The notes beneath the pieces are model-generated. The model saw only the letters and a program-made list of their open reading frames with translations. It was not told the DNA's origin and ran no database searches. The translations under genes and the position numbers were made by a program. Shown piece by piece: positions 18,976-28,259 of a stretch of DNA of 36,501 bases (position 1 is the stretch's first letter; each line of letters begins with the position of its first letter). This DNA is from Microcaldota archaeon (GTDB lineage Archaea; Micrarchaeota; Micrarchaeia; Micrarchaeales; Micrarchaeaceae), in assembly GCA_021827525.1 (NCBI GenBank), contig JAKAVJ010000004.1:1-36501 (forward strand), written 5' to 3'.

Positions 18976-19881
18976 ATGGCAGAAATAGAGGTAAACAACA
19001 TAGTGAAGCGTTTTGGCAGGGTAACTGCGCTATACAAGGTCAGCATGAAGGCCGGAAAGGGCATAAACATGGTGCTGGGCCCGAATGGTGCCGGTAAAAG
19101 CACGCTTCTAAGGTGCATAGCCGGCTTGTACAAGCCAGACGAAGGCAGCATAAGTGTTCTTGGCCGCAACCCCTATTACGATGATGCGGTAAGGAAGGGC
19201 GTATCACTAATATCGGACAACTACGGTCTCTACGATTACTTGGGCGTCCTCGACAACCTCAAATTCTTCGGCAGGCTGTATGGCCTCAGCGACAGCGAGA
19301 TAAGCTCTCGTGCACAGCGCCTGCTGAAGGAGTTCGACGCAAAGGAATATGCAGATAGGAAGGTTTACACGCTCAGCCGCGGAACAAAGCAGAAGGTTGC
19401 AATATGCAGGGCGATGCTCAGCGACCCGGAGGTAATGCTTCTTGACGAACCTACTGCATTCCTCGATGCCGCCTCTGCCGAGGAGCTTCGGGGAACTCTG
19501 CGCAGCATGGCAAGAGCCACTACCATGATATACGTAACGCAGAAGATAGACGAGGTAGAGAGGATGCAGGGCAGCATAACCGTTCTCAGGAAAGGCAGGA
19601 TAGCTGGCAGCACGGATCTTGAAAACATATACAGGAGCGTGTTCCCAGGGATGACGGTCAGGGTTAAGTTCGCGAAGCCTGTAAGCAAAGAACTGCTGTC
19701 AGGCATGAAGGGCATAAGGGCCGATTCCGCGAACGCGCAGAGCATAAGCATGAAGGTCAAGGGCTACAAGGACATAAATTCTATACTAAAGGCGCTGATG
19801 GACAGAGGCGCAGCCATAATAAGCGTTTCGTATGAGGAGCCTACCGTGGAGGATCTCATTAATGGTGGTCGCATTGGATAG
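18976..19881 (+). CDS. ABC transporter ATP-binding protein
   Basis: Walker A GPNGAGKST, signature LSRGTKQKVAICRAM, Walker B VMLLDEPT. ATG at 18976 preferred. Confidence 0.95.
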   Translation: MAEIEVNNIVKRFGRVTALYKVSMKAGKGINMVLGPNGAGKSTLLRCIAGLYKPDEGSISVLGRNPYYDDAVRKGVSLISDNYGLYDYLGVLDNLKFFGRLYGLSDSEISSRAQRLLKEFDAKEYADRKVYTLSRGTKQKVAICRAMLSDPEVMLLDEPTAFLDAASAEELRGTLRSMARATTMIYVTQKIDEVERMQGSITVLRKGRIAGSTDLENIYRSVFPGMTVRVKFAKPVSKELLSGMKGIRADSANAQSISMKVKGYKDINSILKALMDRGAAIISVSYEEPTVEDLINGGRIG

Positions 19882-20656
19882 CAGAAACGTGTTCGCAGTA
19901 GCAGCCAAGGACATAAAGGAAACCTTCAGCAGCATATCAATATACGGCCCAATGATGGGCATACCCCTGTTCTTCTCCATAGTGCTCCCAATACTGACCA
20001 TATACGTGACTATGTATGCTGCTCCATCAATAGCTGTAAAGCTTGCACTGCTCCCCGTAGCCAACCTGCCCGCCAACACCCTGAACAAGGTTTCATTCAT
20101 GAGCTTCTTCTCCCTAAATGTCCTCGGGCCGATATTCCTCACGATACCTATACTTACCGCAACGGTGATAGCCGCAGACAGCTTTTCCGGCGAGAAGGAG
20201 AGAAAGACATCAGAAGCCCTCCTCTCCACACCAATAAGCAAGTCCGAGCTGCTGACTGGAAAAATACTGGCGTCTCTGATACCTACAATACTTCTTACGG
20301 TGGGCGTGTTCGCAATATACGGCTCTATAATAGACATACTGTCGCACGGCTCATTCGGCGTCTATATACTGCCAAATGCCGAGTGGCTCCTCATGCTGGC
20401 ATCTTCGCCGTTCTTCGCCGCCGCTGCGATAGGGGTGGTAGTAATAATATCTGCGCACGTGCGCGGCGTAAAGGAGGCGCAGCAGATAAGCTCTCTGCTT
20501 GTGCTTCCTGTAATACTGCTGCCATTCGCAGCAATAACAGGCTTTGCGGACATAAACGTATCGTTCTTCGAGTACTTGATACTTGCCCTGGTGCTGATAG
20601 ACATAGCCGTGATAGCACTCAGCGTCAGGAGCTTCAGAAAGGAAGCTATATTATGA
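19862..20656 (+). CDS. ABC-2 type transporter permease
   Basis: Multiple TM helices; DSFSGEKERKTSEALLSTPISKSELLTGKI is typical of ABC-2/NatB-like permeases. Overlaps the end of the ATPase gene. Confidence 0.88.
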   Translation: MVVALDSRNVFAVAAKDIKETFSSISIYGPMMGIPLFFSIVLPILTIYVTMYAAPSIAVKLALLPVANLPANTLNKVSFMSFFSLNVLGPIFLTIPILTATVIAADSFSGEKERKTSEALLSTPISKSELLTGKILASLIPTILLTVGVFAIYGSIIDILSHGSFGVYILPNAEWLLMLASSPFFAAAAIGVVVIISAHVRGVKEAQQISSLLVLPVILLPFAAITGFADINVSFFEYLILALVLIDIAVIALSVRSFRKEAIL

Positions 20657-20684
20657 TTAGATGGCATATGTGAAGGTGAGATAA

Positions 20685-21098
20685 ATGAGATTCATGGCCT
20701 GGCACGTGGATTATTTCAAGGCAGTACCGAAGGATGAAGGGAGGTCGCCCCTTCTTGAGAAAGGCTCGCCGCTGAGCGTAGGCGAATCGCTCCTGGTGTT
20801 CATAAGCTTTGAGAAGGGCGACATGGCGAAGAGCGTCGACATAATAGACAGGGCCGTGCTAGAAATATCAAACATAACGGCGCAGATAAAGGTCTCGACC
20901 ATAGTGCTGAACCCGTTTGCGCATCTATTCGGCGATCTTGCCAGCCCCAGTGACGCGAGCATGCTGCTAAACGACCTGTATAGCAAGCTGAAGGACAGGG
21001 GATATGCTGTACACAAGCTCGCATTCGGAATGTTCTACGAGATAGAGCTGAAGGCTAAAGGGCACAAGCTTGCCAGGATTTCAAGGTCCATAACCTGA
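20685..21098 (+). CDS. Free-standing archaeal threonyl-tRNA synthetase editing domain (DTD-like fold)
   Basis: MRFMAWHVDYF...VFISFEKGD...IVLNPFAHLFGDLASPSDASMLLNDLYSKLKDRGYAVHKLAFGMFYEIELKAKGHKLARISRSI follows the archaeal ThrRS N-terminal editing domain pattern, with no catalytic domain after it. GGTGAG SD. Confidence 0.85.
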   Translation: MRFMAWHVDYFKAVPKDEGRSPLLEKGSPLSVGESLLVFISFEKGDMAKSVDIIDRAVLEISNITAQIKVSTIVLNPFAHLFGDLASPSDASMLLNDLYSKLKDRGYAVHKLAFGMFYEIELKAKGHKLARISRSIT

Positions 21099-21112
21099 TG
21101 TGGTGTCGAAGC

Positions 21113-22063
21113 CTATTTTGTTAGCACTTTGCAACCGTCCTTCTCTACGAGCATGGATACTTCAGCCTGCGAGACCAGCCCTTTGCTCACCTCTATTAAT
21201 GTCGGGTAGGGCTCTAGCGCGCCGCTCCTGACCAATTCCTGTATCGCTGCATACAAGCCAAACTTTGAAGGTATTATGTTGGACAGCCATCTCGCGGCGA
21301 ACGGCTCTGACGGATATTTGCTGGATATTTCGGCAAGCACCTGCCTCGCCCCCTGCGATCTCACTCCGGCCTCTCCATTGAACGAATATATCTCGCAAGT
21401 ATCGCCTTCTGTTATCATCCCCCTGCCTGTGGTGGCGAACGGCTCTATCGCTATCACCTTGCCCTCCTCGAGCTCGTCATCGCTGCCGTTGTCGTAATTC
21501 GGTATGAAGAGGTCAGCATGCAGGTCGTGCCTCCCTACTCCGTGCCCCCCTAGGTTCATTACCGGGCTGAAGCCCATGGACTTTATGGTCCTCTCTATCT
21601 CCTTCCCTATGTCCCGAACCTTTGCCCCGGCCCTGACCATGCTCACAGCATTTTCCAGGGCGTTGTTTGAAGCTTCTACGAGGTCCTGGTTCTCACCTGA
21701 GAAATCGACCGTGAGCGCGCAGTCGCCCAAAAGGCCATCCCTGGCAGCGCCGAAGTCTATCTTCATTACGTCCTTCTCCCCTATGGTCCTCTCATCCATG
21801 AGCGACGGCGTGTAATGCGCAGCCTCTACGTTAACCGACAGGTTTATAGGGAACGCTATATCGAATCCACTGTCCCTGACGAACTTCTCAACGCCATCGG
21901 CCAGCTCTACCAGTTTCATTCCTGGCTTGGCCATTTCCTTCGCCTTGTCTATCGCCCTGAAAGATATCGCTCCTACCTCCTCTATGGTCTTGATATCCTC
22001 CTCGTTCAGCCTCTCTTCTTCTCCTTCCATTCTATCCCTTTTGATCTTCACTTCCCACTGCAT
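21113..22063 (-). CDS. map: Methionine aminopeptidase type II (internal start MEGEEERLN possible)
   Basis: FPINLSVNVEAAHYTPS, MKIDFGAARDGLLGDCALTV, GHGVGRHDLHADLFIPNYDN, KVIAIEPFATTGRG. Confidence 0.94.
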   Translation of the reverse strand: MQWEVKIKRDRMEGEEERLNEEDIKTIEEVGAISFRAIDKAKEMAKPGMKLVELADGVEKFVRDSGFDIAFPINLSVNVEAAHYTPSLMDERTIGEKDVMKIDFGAARDGLLGDCALTVDFSGENQDLVEASNNALENAVSMVRAGAKVRDIGKEIERTIKSMGFSPVMNLGGHGVGRHDLHADLFIPNYDNGSDDELEEGKVIAIEPFATTGRGMITEGDTCEIYSFNGEAGVRSQGARQVLAEISSKYPSEPFAARWLSNIIPSKFGLYAAIQELVRSGALEPYPTLIEVSKGLVSQAEVSMLVEKDGCKVLTK

Positions 22064-22070
22064 TGCTGCA

Positions 22071-24551
22071 TCACAGTTTCTTCTGCTTGCCCAGGTTCTT
22101 CAGCTCATCCTCGTTGTAGTTTAGCTCCTTAAGTATCTTCATCACTGCGGGCATCACCTGGCTGTTGATATAATAGTCCGCATCATAGTCCTTGGCCATC
22201 TCTTCAAGCTCTGCCTTGTCCGATACGGAGCCTCCATGCGAAGTTATCACATAGCTTATCACGGCATGCTCGACCTCGTCCTTGCTCTTCACACCAGCCT
22301 CGACGGCCTTCTTGGCGGCAGAAAGCTCCGGCGATTTTGAGTCATACTTGTCTATGCTCTTCCTGAGCTGTGTGCTTATCGCGAGCTCGCCCAGCGGCAC
22401 GGTGCCGGACCGCAGGCGCTGTACCACCTCCTTAACTATGTTGGCGGCTTTCTCGGCGCTGCCCTCCTTGAGTATCGCTTCGAGCACGTTCCTCTGCGTG
22501 TCCCTGGCTATCCTCGACCAGTCCCTCCTCACAAGCTCGAATCCCCTTATCTTTATCCTGCCTGATGTGCTCAGCATCGCGTATTTCTTCTTCGCGCCAG
22601 CCGGATCCTTCTCATGTTTCTTGCCGACGAACACGGCCCTGACGAAAAAGTCCTCCAGCTCCAGCTCCATTGCCCCCGGGAGCGAGGCGTTGAAAGCTCT
22701 CATGAAAGCCAATGCCTCCTCATCTGTCTTGTTGCCTAGCAGCACCACTATCGAATCAGTATCGCCATATATGACTTTCAGGCCCGCCTTCTCAGCCTCC
22801 TCTATCGTCTTGGCTATGTACTGCCTGCCCCATGCCGTGACGCTGGACGCGCAGTCCCTCGAATACCATCTCGACCTGGCGTAGCCAAGATACCCATAGA
22901 ATGAATTGGCCGTTATCTTAAGCGCCTGCGACCTTGACCCGAGGAAGATGTTGTTCGGGTCCTTCTTGTATGCCTTCTTTACCTCCTTCCTCTGGTTGAT
23001 GAGCAGTTCGAGTATCATCGGGCTTATGCCTTTCCTATTCTTGTCGAACCTTGCGCCAGTTGGGGATTCGAAATAGTCCTTGCAATCGGTGCACAGCGTA
23101 GAGGGGTCTATGTTATGAGATATTATTATCGATGGATACAGCCCACGGAAGTCGAATATGGCCAAGTGCTCATATATGCCCGGGTCTGGCGTCTTTACAT
23201 ATGCGCCTATTATCGGATTCTTCAGCCTGTCCTCTATCTCATATTCGGACGGTTTGTTGGGTATGACTTCGTTGTAGCGCCTGGCGTAGCGCATAAGGAG
23301 GTATTCTACGAGCTGGCCTGTTGTCGAAACAGACACATCGCTCAATACATTCCCGGTAGTCCTTGACAGTTCTATCATGATAGGCATGAATGTGTTGTAG
23401 ACTTTCATGAGCGCATACGAATCGTTGAGGTTGTACTCTGCAAGCAGCTCCAGGTCTTCAATGCTGCCGTCCCAGAGCTTCCATATGCTCTTTTTCTCCA
23501 CGCTGATCTTCTTGTCATCAGATATGGCCTCGTAGACATTTTTCAAGGTGTAGCTGTTGAGCTTGAGCAGGTGCTCTGCCGCGCCTACCACCGATACGAA
23601 CTTTATCACCAGGTACATATCGACATGCACCCTTCCTCCTATCTTTACCTTGTCGACAAGGCCGTGCCTCTCTATCCTGGTATCGCCATAGCCGCGGCTT
23701 AGGTTGAAGTCGATGCCCAAGGCCTTCGCCCTCGCTATCATGTACCTTATGTCGAAATTCGCTGAATTGTATCCGGATATTACATCAATGTCATGCTGGT
23801 TGACTATTTCCACGAAACGGTTTATCAGCGCGGTTTCGTCCTTCACGACCTCCACGAAAGGCCTATCTATCTTCTTGAATGTGATGACCCCCTCGCCTTC
23901 CTTCCCTCCTGATACATACTTGTAGCTCAGCATTATGATTGGGTCGACATTCTCCCTAGGCACTTCGAGCGGGTTGTAGACCTCGATGTCGAACCAGAGC
24001 GTGTTGAGATTGAGTTCGCCTATCTCGTTCAGGAAGCTCATTCCGTTAAGCTTGATATAATCCGGGGTTTTGGAGGCTGAGAAGCGGTACACATGCAGCG
24101 GCGTCACATCCTTGTCTATGCCATACCTTCTCGAGAAAGGTATGTCGTACTCGTAGCATTTGCCGTACCTCATCATGTAGCTGCTGAATTTCGGGATGTC
24201 GGATGGCGTTTCCATATACACTCTGAAAAGCTTGGTTGGCCTGCCGAAGAAGCTTTTCTCATCTTCCTCCACTTTCACAGGCGTTATCTTTCTACCCATA
24301 TCGTTTGTGCTCATCTTGAGTATGCTGTCGCTATCCGCCTCGCCTGAAGGCACGAAATAGAAATAGGGCTTGAAGTCGTCATCCATCAGGTCGTAGGTCT
24401 TCCCGTCCAACCCTTTTACCGTTACTCTTATCACTACCTTACCGTTTATCGCGGCGTAGTCTATATCAAGTATTACTCCTTCGATCGACATGCTGCCTTG
24501 CGGTTCGGCATCTTTTTCTACGGTTGCAGCACTAGCGGAAGTCCTCGACAT
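22071..24551 (-). CDS. polB: Family B DNA polymerase
   Basis: Exonuclease motifs LWFDIEVYNP and ISGYNSANFDIRY; polymerase motifs FDFRGLYPSIIISHNI, KITANSFYGYLGY, YGDTDSIVV. No intein seen. Confidence 0.97.
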   Translation of the reverse strand: MSRTSASAATVEKDAEPQGSMSIEGVILDIDYAAINGKVVIRVTVKGLDGKTYDLMDDDFKPYFYFVPSGEADSDSILKMSTNDMGRKITPVKVEEDEKSFFGRPTKLFRVYMETPSDIPKFSSYMMRYGKCYEYDIPFSRRYGIDKDVTPLHVYRFSASKTPDYIKLNGMSFLNEIGELNLNTLWFDIEVYNPLEVPRENVDPIIMLSYKYVSGGKEGEGVITFKKIDRPFVEVVKDETALINRFVEIVNQHDIDVISGYNSANFDIRYMIARAKALGIDFNLSRGYGDTRIERHGLVDKVKIGGRVHVDMYLVIKFVSVVGAAEHLLKLNSYTLKNVYEAISDDKKISVEKKSIWKLWDGSIEDLELLAEYNLNDSYALMKVYNTFMPIMIELSRTTGNVLSDVSVSTTGQLVEYLLMRYARRYNEVIPNKPSEYEIEDRLKNPIIGAYVKTPDPGIYEHLAIFDFRGLYPSIIISHNIDPSTLCTDCKDYFESPTGARFDKNRKGISPMILELLINQRKEVKKAYKKDPNNIFLGSRSQALKITANSFYGYLGYARSRWYSRDCASSVTAWGRQYIAKTIEEAEKAGLKVIYGDTDSIVVLLGNKTDEEALAFMRAFNASLPGAMELELEDFFVRAVFVGKKHEKDPAGAKKKYAMLSTSGRIKIRGFELVRRDWSRIARDTQRNVLEAILKEGSAEKAANIVKEVVQRLRSGTVPLGELAISTQLRKSIDKYDSKSPELSAAKKAVEAGVKSKDEVEHAVISYVITSHGGSVSDKAELEEMAKDYDADYYINSQVMPAVMKILKELNYNEDELKNLGKQKKL

Positions 24552-24636
24552 GAAACCTAATATATATCTCCATAAAAGATTAATATAGCTATTTATATCA
24601 GAAGGCTGCCATCTTGATTGATAACTTAAATTTTCG

Positions 24637-24903
24637 GTGCGTCATATGATAAGTGCTATAGTTGCATCTTTGGATAAGGACAATCTGCTGATATCTCCGA
24701 CTACTGCCGAAGATCTGGAGTCGCTGAAGGGCAGGCGCATAAGGTACGTAGATTCAAGCGACAGGATTTGGCCGGGCAAGATAGTCGGCATAGATGGCGA
24801 ATTCCTCGTTGTAGCCTTCGACAAATTCCCCAGCGGCCTGGGCCAAGGGCAGCTGATAGACATACTCGAGGACAACGAAGACATAAACTACCTGGAAAAG
24901 TGA
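24637..24903 (+). CDS. Small beta-rich protein, possibly Gar1-like
   Basis: 88 aa, divergent from polB; ...KGRRIRYVDSSDRIWPGKIVGIDGEFLVVAF... loosely resembles Gar1. Weak assignment. Confidence 0.4.
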   Translation: MRHMISAIVASLDKDNLLISPTTAEDLESLKGRRIRYVDSSDRIWPGKIVGIDGEFLVVAFDKFPSGLGQGQLIDILEDNEDINYLEK

Positions 24904-24931
24904 ATTGCGTCTAGTTATTGTATCTTGCGGT

Positions 24932-25783
24932 TCACGGCGAGCTGACAAAATTTGCCGTTATTGTTCCGTTCGAGCTTACCGTCATGTTGGTGTACTGGGA
25001 TGCAGACGATAATGTAATGTTGCTTGTGCTCCAACTGGAGAATGCATAGCCTGCCGGAGGCACAGCATATACCTGGTACTTGCCCGGCAGCTCGAGTACG
25101 CGCGTATTGTTCGGGTATATAACGCCATTAAGTGACATATGGCCTGTGCTTGGGCTGTCATAGAGCGTGATGCTATGTATGTTTATGTCCGCGCTGAGGA
25201 AATCCTCCTCTGATGTGCCTGTGGATTTGTAAACTGCAGCGCTGCATGAGCTGATCGAGTCCGAGCCGCATATGCCATAATCTATCTCAAAAGAGTCGGT
25301 CAGCAGAGAGCCGAGCGGAGGAGCAATGCTACCGCTTATTGCGGCTTTGCACAGTATCAGCGAGCCCTGCGGCGCCAGGGCCGGCGTGCAGTTGCCCGTC
25401 CATGTAGCTGTGCCGGAAACGCCAAGGCCGGTTGTTGTGGCCGTAAACGAGTTGCTAGGCATGTATATCGGCGCGCCCAAGTTATTGCTGAAAAGCACGA
25501 TATACTCTATGGGGCGGGTTGATGTAGCAGCAGTGGCTATGGCCTCGTCACATGGGAGCGCAGGCTCTATGTTGCATGATGATTGTATATAGGAAGAGGC
25601 TGGCTTGGAGAACGAAAGCACAAATATCATCGAAACGAACAACGCTATTATGAGCATCGCCCATGAGTATGTTATGAGCATCTCTACCGCCGATTGCTGC
25701 CTCAAGCGCGGCTGGCCTGCAAGAGAATGCCGCAACCCATGCAATATCTGCTCCATACTACAACACTTTATTAAATTAATCAA
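24932..25783 (-). CDS. Class III signal peptide (type IV pilin-like) protein with C-terminal InlB-like repeat
   Basis: N-terminal RLRQQSAVEMLITYSWAMLIIALFVSMIFVL; C-terminal GKYQVYAVPPAGYAFSSWSTSNITLSSASQYTNMTVSSNGTITANFV resembles a divergent InlB B-repeat. Confidence 0.7.
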   Translation of the reverse strand: MINLIKCCSMEQILHGLRHSLAGQPRLRQQSAVEMLITYSWAMLIIALFVSMIFVLSFSKPASSYIQSSCNIEPALPCDEAIATAATSTRPIEYIVLFSNNLGAPIYMPSNSFTATTTGLGVSGTATWTGNCTPALAPQGSLILCKAAISGSIAPPLGSLLTDSFEIDYGICGSDSISSCSAAVYKSTGTSEEDFLSADINIHSITLYDSPSTGHMSLNGVIYPNNTRVLELPGKYQVYAVPPAGYAFSSWSTSNITLSSASQYTNMTVSSNGTITANFVSSP

Positions 25784-25863
25784 TCTTACACAATAATAAT
25801 ATTTGCTGCGCTATGCATATAGCATAATGCGTGGATGCACCCAATTTTTACCCCGGTGCCGAT

Positions 25864-26565
25864 ATGGTCAAGATTAGCATAATAGTACCTGCCTTGAACG
25901 AAGGCAAATACATAAAGAATACGCTAGAATCGCTCTCCAAGCAGAGCTTCAGCGACTTCGAGGTAATAGTGGTGGACGGAGGCAGCACTGACGGCACATG
26001 CAAAGTGGCGCAGAACTATGCAAGGATAGTCAAGCAGTCAAAGAAGGGCATAAGCTTGGCGCGCAACACTGGCGCTGCACACGCGAAGGGCGAGATATTG
26101 TTCTTCACTGACGCCGATACTGTCATAGGCAAAGACACATTGCGCAACATCTACACCCTTTTCAGGGACAAGAGCGTAGCAGTCGCTACCGGCCCAATAC
26201 TGCCTAAGGAAAAGGTAGGCTTAGCGGTCAGGATGCTTTATGCATTCAATTACAGGTCCTTGGTGAAATTCTCAATGCTCATAGGCAAACCATCGTTCAT
26301 TGGCTCCAACATAGCTATTAGGCGCAGCACGTTCAAGTGCATACATGGGTTCAACATATCATACCTCACATATGAGGATTGCGACATGACGATGCGTGCA
26401 GGCCGAGAAGGCCGCGCCGTGTACAATGATGGGATAAAGGTATACAGCAGCGCGAGGAGGGTTGTAAAATGGGGCATTGCGAAATATCTTGCGTTCACGA
26501 TACCGAACATGCTGAATTTTTATTTTCGTGACAGTCCGTCTAAATATTATGAGCCGATAAGGTAA
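25864..26565 (+). CDS. Family 2 glycosyltransferase
   Basis: ISIIVPALNEGKYIKNTLESLSKQSFSDFEVIVVDGGSTDGT, FFTDADTV. ATG at 25864 preferred. Confidence 0.93.
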   Translation: MVKISIIVPALNEGKYIKNTLESLSKQSFSDFEVIVVDGGSTDGTCKVAQNYARIVKQSKKGISLARNTGAAHAKGEILFFTDADTVIGKDTLRNIYTLFRDKSVAVATGPILPKEKVGLAVRMLYAFNYRSLVKFSMLIGKPSFIGSNIAIRRSTFKCIHGFNISYLTYEDCDMTMRAGREGRAVYNDGIKVYSSARRVVKWGIAKYLAFTIPNMLNFYFRDSPSKYYEPIR

Positions 26566-26648
26566 AACCGCCATAAAAGGTTATTTATATTTTGCTGTCA
26601 AAAGTTTCTTTTAATAGGCAGAATCCAAATTCTACTAAGGTGTATAAA

Positions 26649-27026
26649 ATGAAAATAAGTGAACTCAAAGCCGGAGCAAGCAACGTGACCATTCAGGCTA
26701 AAGTAGTAAAGAAAGATGACCCGAGGGAAGTAGTTACCAAATATGGCAAGAGGCTGAGCGTTGCAAACATAACGCTTGAGGACGATTCAGGCACAATACC
26801 TATGTCATTGTGGGGCAACGACATAAGCAAGGTCAGCGAAGGAGATACAATAGAGATAGTGAACGGGTATGTGAACGAATTTAGGGGTTCGCCGCAACTG
26901 TCCACAGGCAAGTTCGGCAAGATAAATGTGATAGAAAAAGGCAGCGGTTCGGAAGAGGAGCTCGGCGAGACTGAGGCGTACGATTCAGCGGAAGAGCTCC
27001 CTGGAGACTCAACGGAAGACGAATAA
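26649..27026 (+). CDS. OB-fold ssDNA-binding protein (RPA/SSB-like)
   Basis: MKISELKAGASNVTIQAKVVKKDDPREVVTKYGKRLSVANITLEDDSGTIPMSLWGNDISKVSEGDTIEIVNGYVNEFRGSPQLSTGKFGKI is a typical archaeal OB-fold SSB, with an acidic tail. Confidence 0.9.
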   Translation: MKISELKAGASNVTIQAKVVKKDDPREVVTKYGKRLSVANITLEDDSGTIPMSLWGNDISKVSEGDTIEIVNGYVNEFRGSPQLSTGKFGKINVIEKGSGSEEELGETEAYDSAEELPGDSTEDE

Positions 27027-27049
27027 ACTACCAGATCTTTTTAGGCAAG

Positions 27050-27072
27050 GCGACTGGCCAAGTGCCAGTCGC
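27050..27072. terminator. Hairpin between convergent genes (candidate bidirectional terminator)
   Basis: GCGACTGGC-CAAGT-GCCAGTCGC, perfect 9-bp stem with 5-nt loop. T-tract (CTTTTT) lies just upstream at 27037-27042. Confidence 0.5.
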
Positions 27073-27114
27073 TCTAAACCCTTTTCCTCAAATGTGCCAT
27101 ATATCAAATGGCGG

Positions 27115-27963
27115 TCATATCTCTGATTCGTAGTTCTTGACGTATGGCTCCTTGCACACGCTGGCGTTGTTGTTAATTGCATGGCATATCTGCGCAGTCA
27201 TAACGTCCGCAGCGCCTACTATGCCCTGCGATATGCCTGTGTTCGGGTTCTTCAAATCGCCTATTATGGTGCTCCAGTTATCGCCCTTGAGCAGCAGCGG
27301 CTCAGCCATCGCCCCTATCTCAATAGAGTAGTTGCCGTAATCTACTATCGGTATTGAGTAATTTGGTGATCCCGTATATTTCTCCGAGTAGAAGACCACG
27401 ACATTGTTATATTGGGACGGCACGGTCTGCAAGGGCTCATAATTGTTTATCGTGCTATTGAATATGTTCTTCGCTATCTCAAAAGCCGTGAAGTTTATCA
27501 CTTTGCTGGAATAGTGCGAGTTGTAGAACGTGAATGTAGGCGTATAAGGTGCATAATCGACCGCGCTAGATGTCATATAGTGCAGCTCTGTGAAGTTGCC
27601 GAAGCGCATCAGTGCCAATATAAGGCTCCATCTGGTGACTGCGCAGAAAGGGCAGTAATCCGCGCCTACATAAAGCACCATCGGCTTTCCATTGGCGCCT
27701 ACGAGCGGCTTGTTGTTATTCGTAATGAATGGAAGTGCTCCTTTAGGCCCTACTGGCACCGTTCCTATACCTATGTTATTCGCAAGAGAGACATTCTGCG
27801 CTATGCTATGTAGCTGCGATAGCACCGCATTGCTAGTCATGACATTGTCATATCTAGCTAGCCAACTAAAGTTCTCTAAAGAATTGAAATAGTATGCAGT
27901 CGCAGCAAGAACAACTGCAGCCAATATTATCACAGCAAGGTATTTCGATCTCTTGTCCATCAA
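27115..27963 (-). CDS. DUF929 family thioredoxin-like protein
   Basis: N-terminal TM anchor; [54 protein letters not shown] is a DUF929-type CxxC region. Confidence 0.85.
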   Translation of the reverse strand: MMDKRSKYLAVIILAAVVLAATAYYFNSLENFSWLARYDNVMTSNAVLSQLHSIAQNVSLANNIGIGTVPVGPKGALPFITNNNKPLVGANGKPMVLYVGADYCPFCAVTRWSLILALMRFGNFTELHYMTSSAVDYAPYTPTFTFYNSHYSSKVINFTAFEIAKNIFNSTINNYEPLQTVPSQYNNVVVFYSEKYTGSPNYSIPIVDYGNYSIEIGAMAEPLLLKGDNWSTIIGDLKNPNTGISQGIVGAADVMTAQICHAINNNASVCKEPYVKNYESEI

Positions 27964-28072
27964 ACCACAGCTTTTTCAAAGTAGCCAAGCATTACTATAT
28001 ATTCGAAACAAAAGGGCTAAATACCATAGCTGATAAAGCTATACGTGATGGTTCTAAGCTACGATTAGTTAT

Positions 28073-28209
28073 GGGGTTGTAGCGTAATTTGGCAGCGCAG
28101 CAGGCTCCAGATGTTTATTGTTTTGAAATGAGCTCACGCGATGATTAGGATCTGGAAATACGAACCATGAAGTTACCTGCTGATCTGGGTTCAAATCCCA
28201 GCAACCCCA
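28073..28209 (+). tRNA. tRNA-Trp(CCA) with 64-nt intron
   Basis: Acceptor GGGGTTG/CAACCCC, D arm GCGT..GCGC, anticodon stem GCAGG/CCTGC, loop CT-CCA-G^A, T arm CTGGG-TTCAAAT-CCCAG. Intron 28111-28174 between positions 37/38 (1-nt ambiguity). CCA not encoded. Confidence 0.9.
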
Positions 28210-28259
28210 AACGATGTAATGGTAGAATTGAAGATATTAATAAAGATTGTAGATACAAA

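Noticed and set aside
22282-22884. Plus-strand 200-aa ORF opposite polB
   Set aside because: Shadow ORF of polB.
27894-28082. Plus-strand 62-aa ORF running into tRNA-Trp
   Set aside because: Overlaps the tRNA 5' end and the start of the DUF929 gene; no coding support.
28111-28174. Calling the tRNA-Trp intron a bona fide C/D box guide RNA
   Set aside because: Only a near-match C box and no convincing D box; the anticodon-loop complement is not placed next to a D box. Kept as a finding, not a feature.
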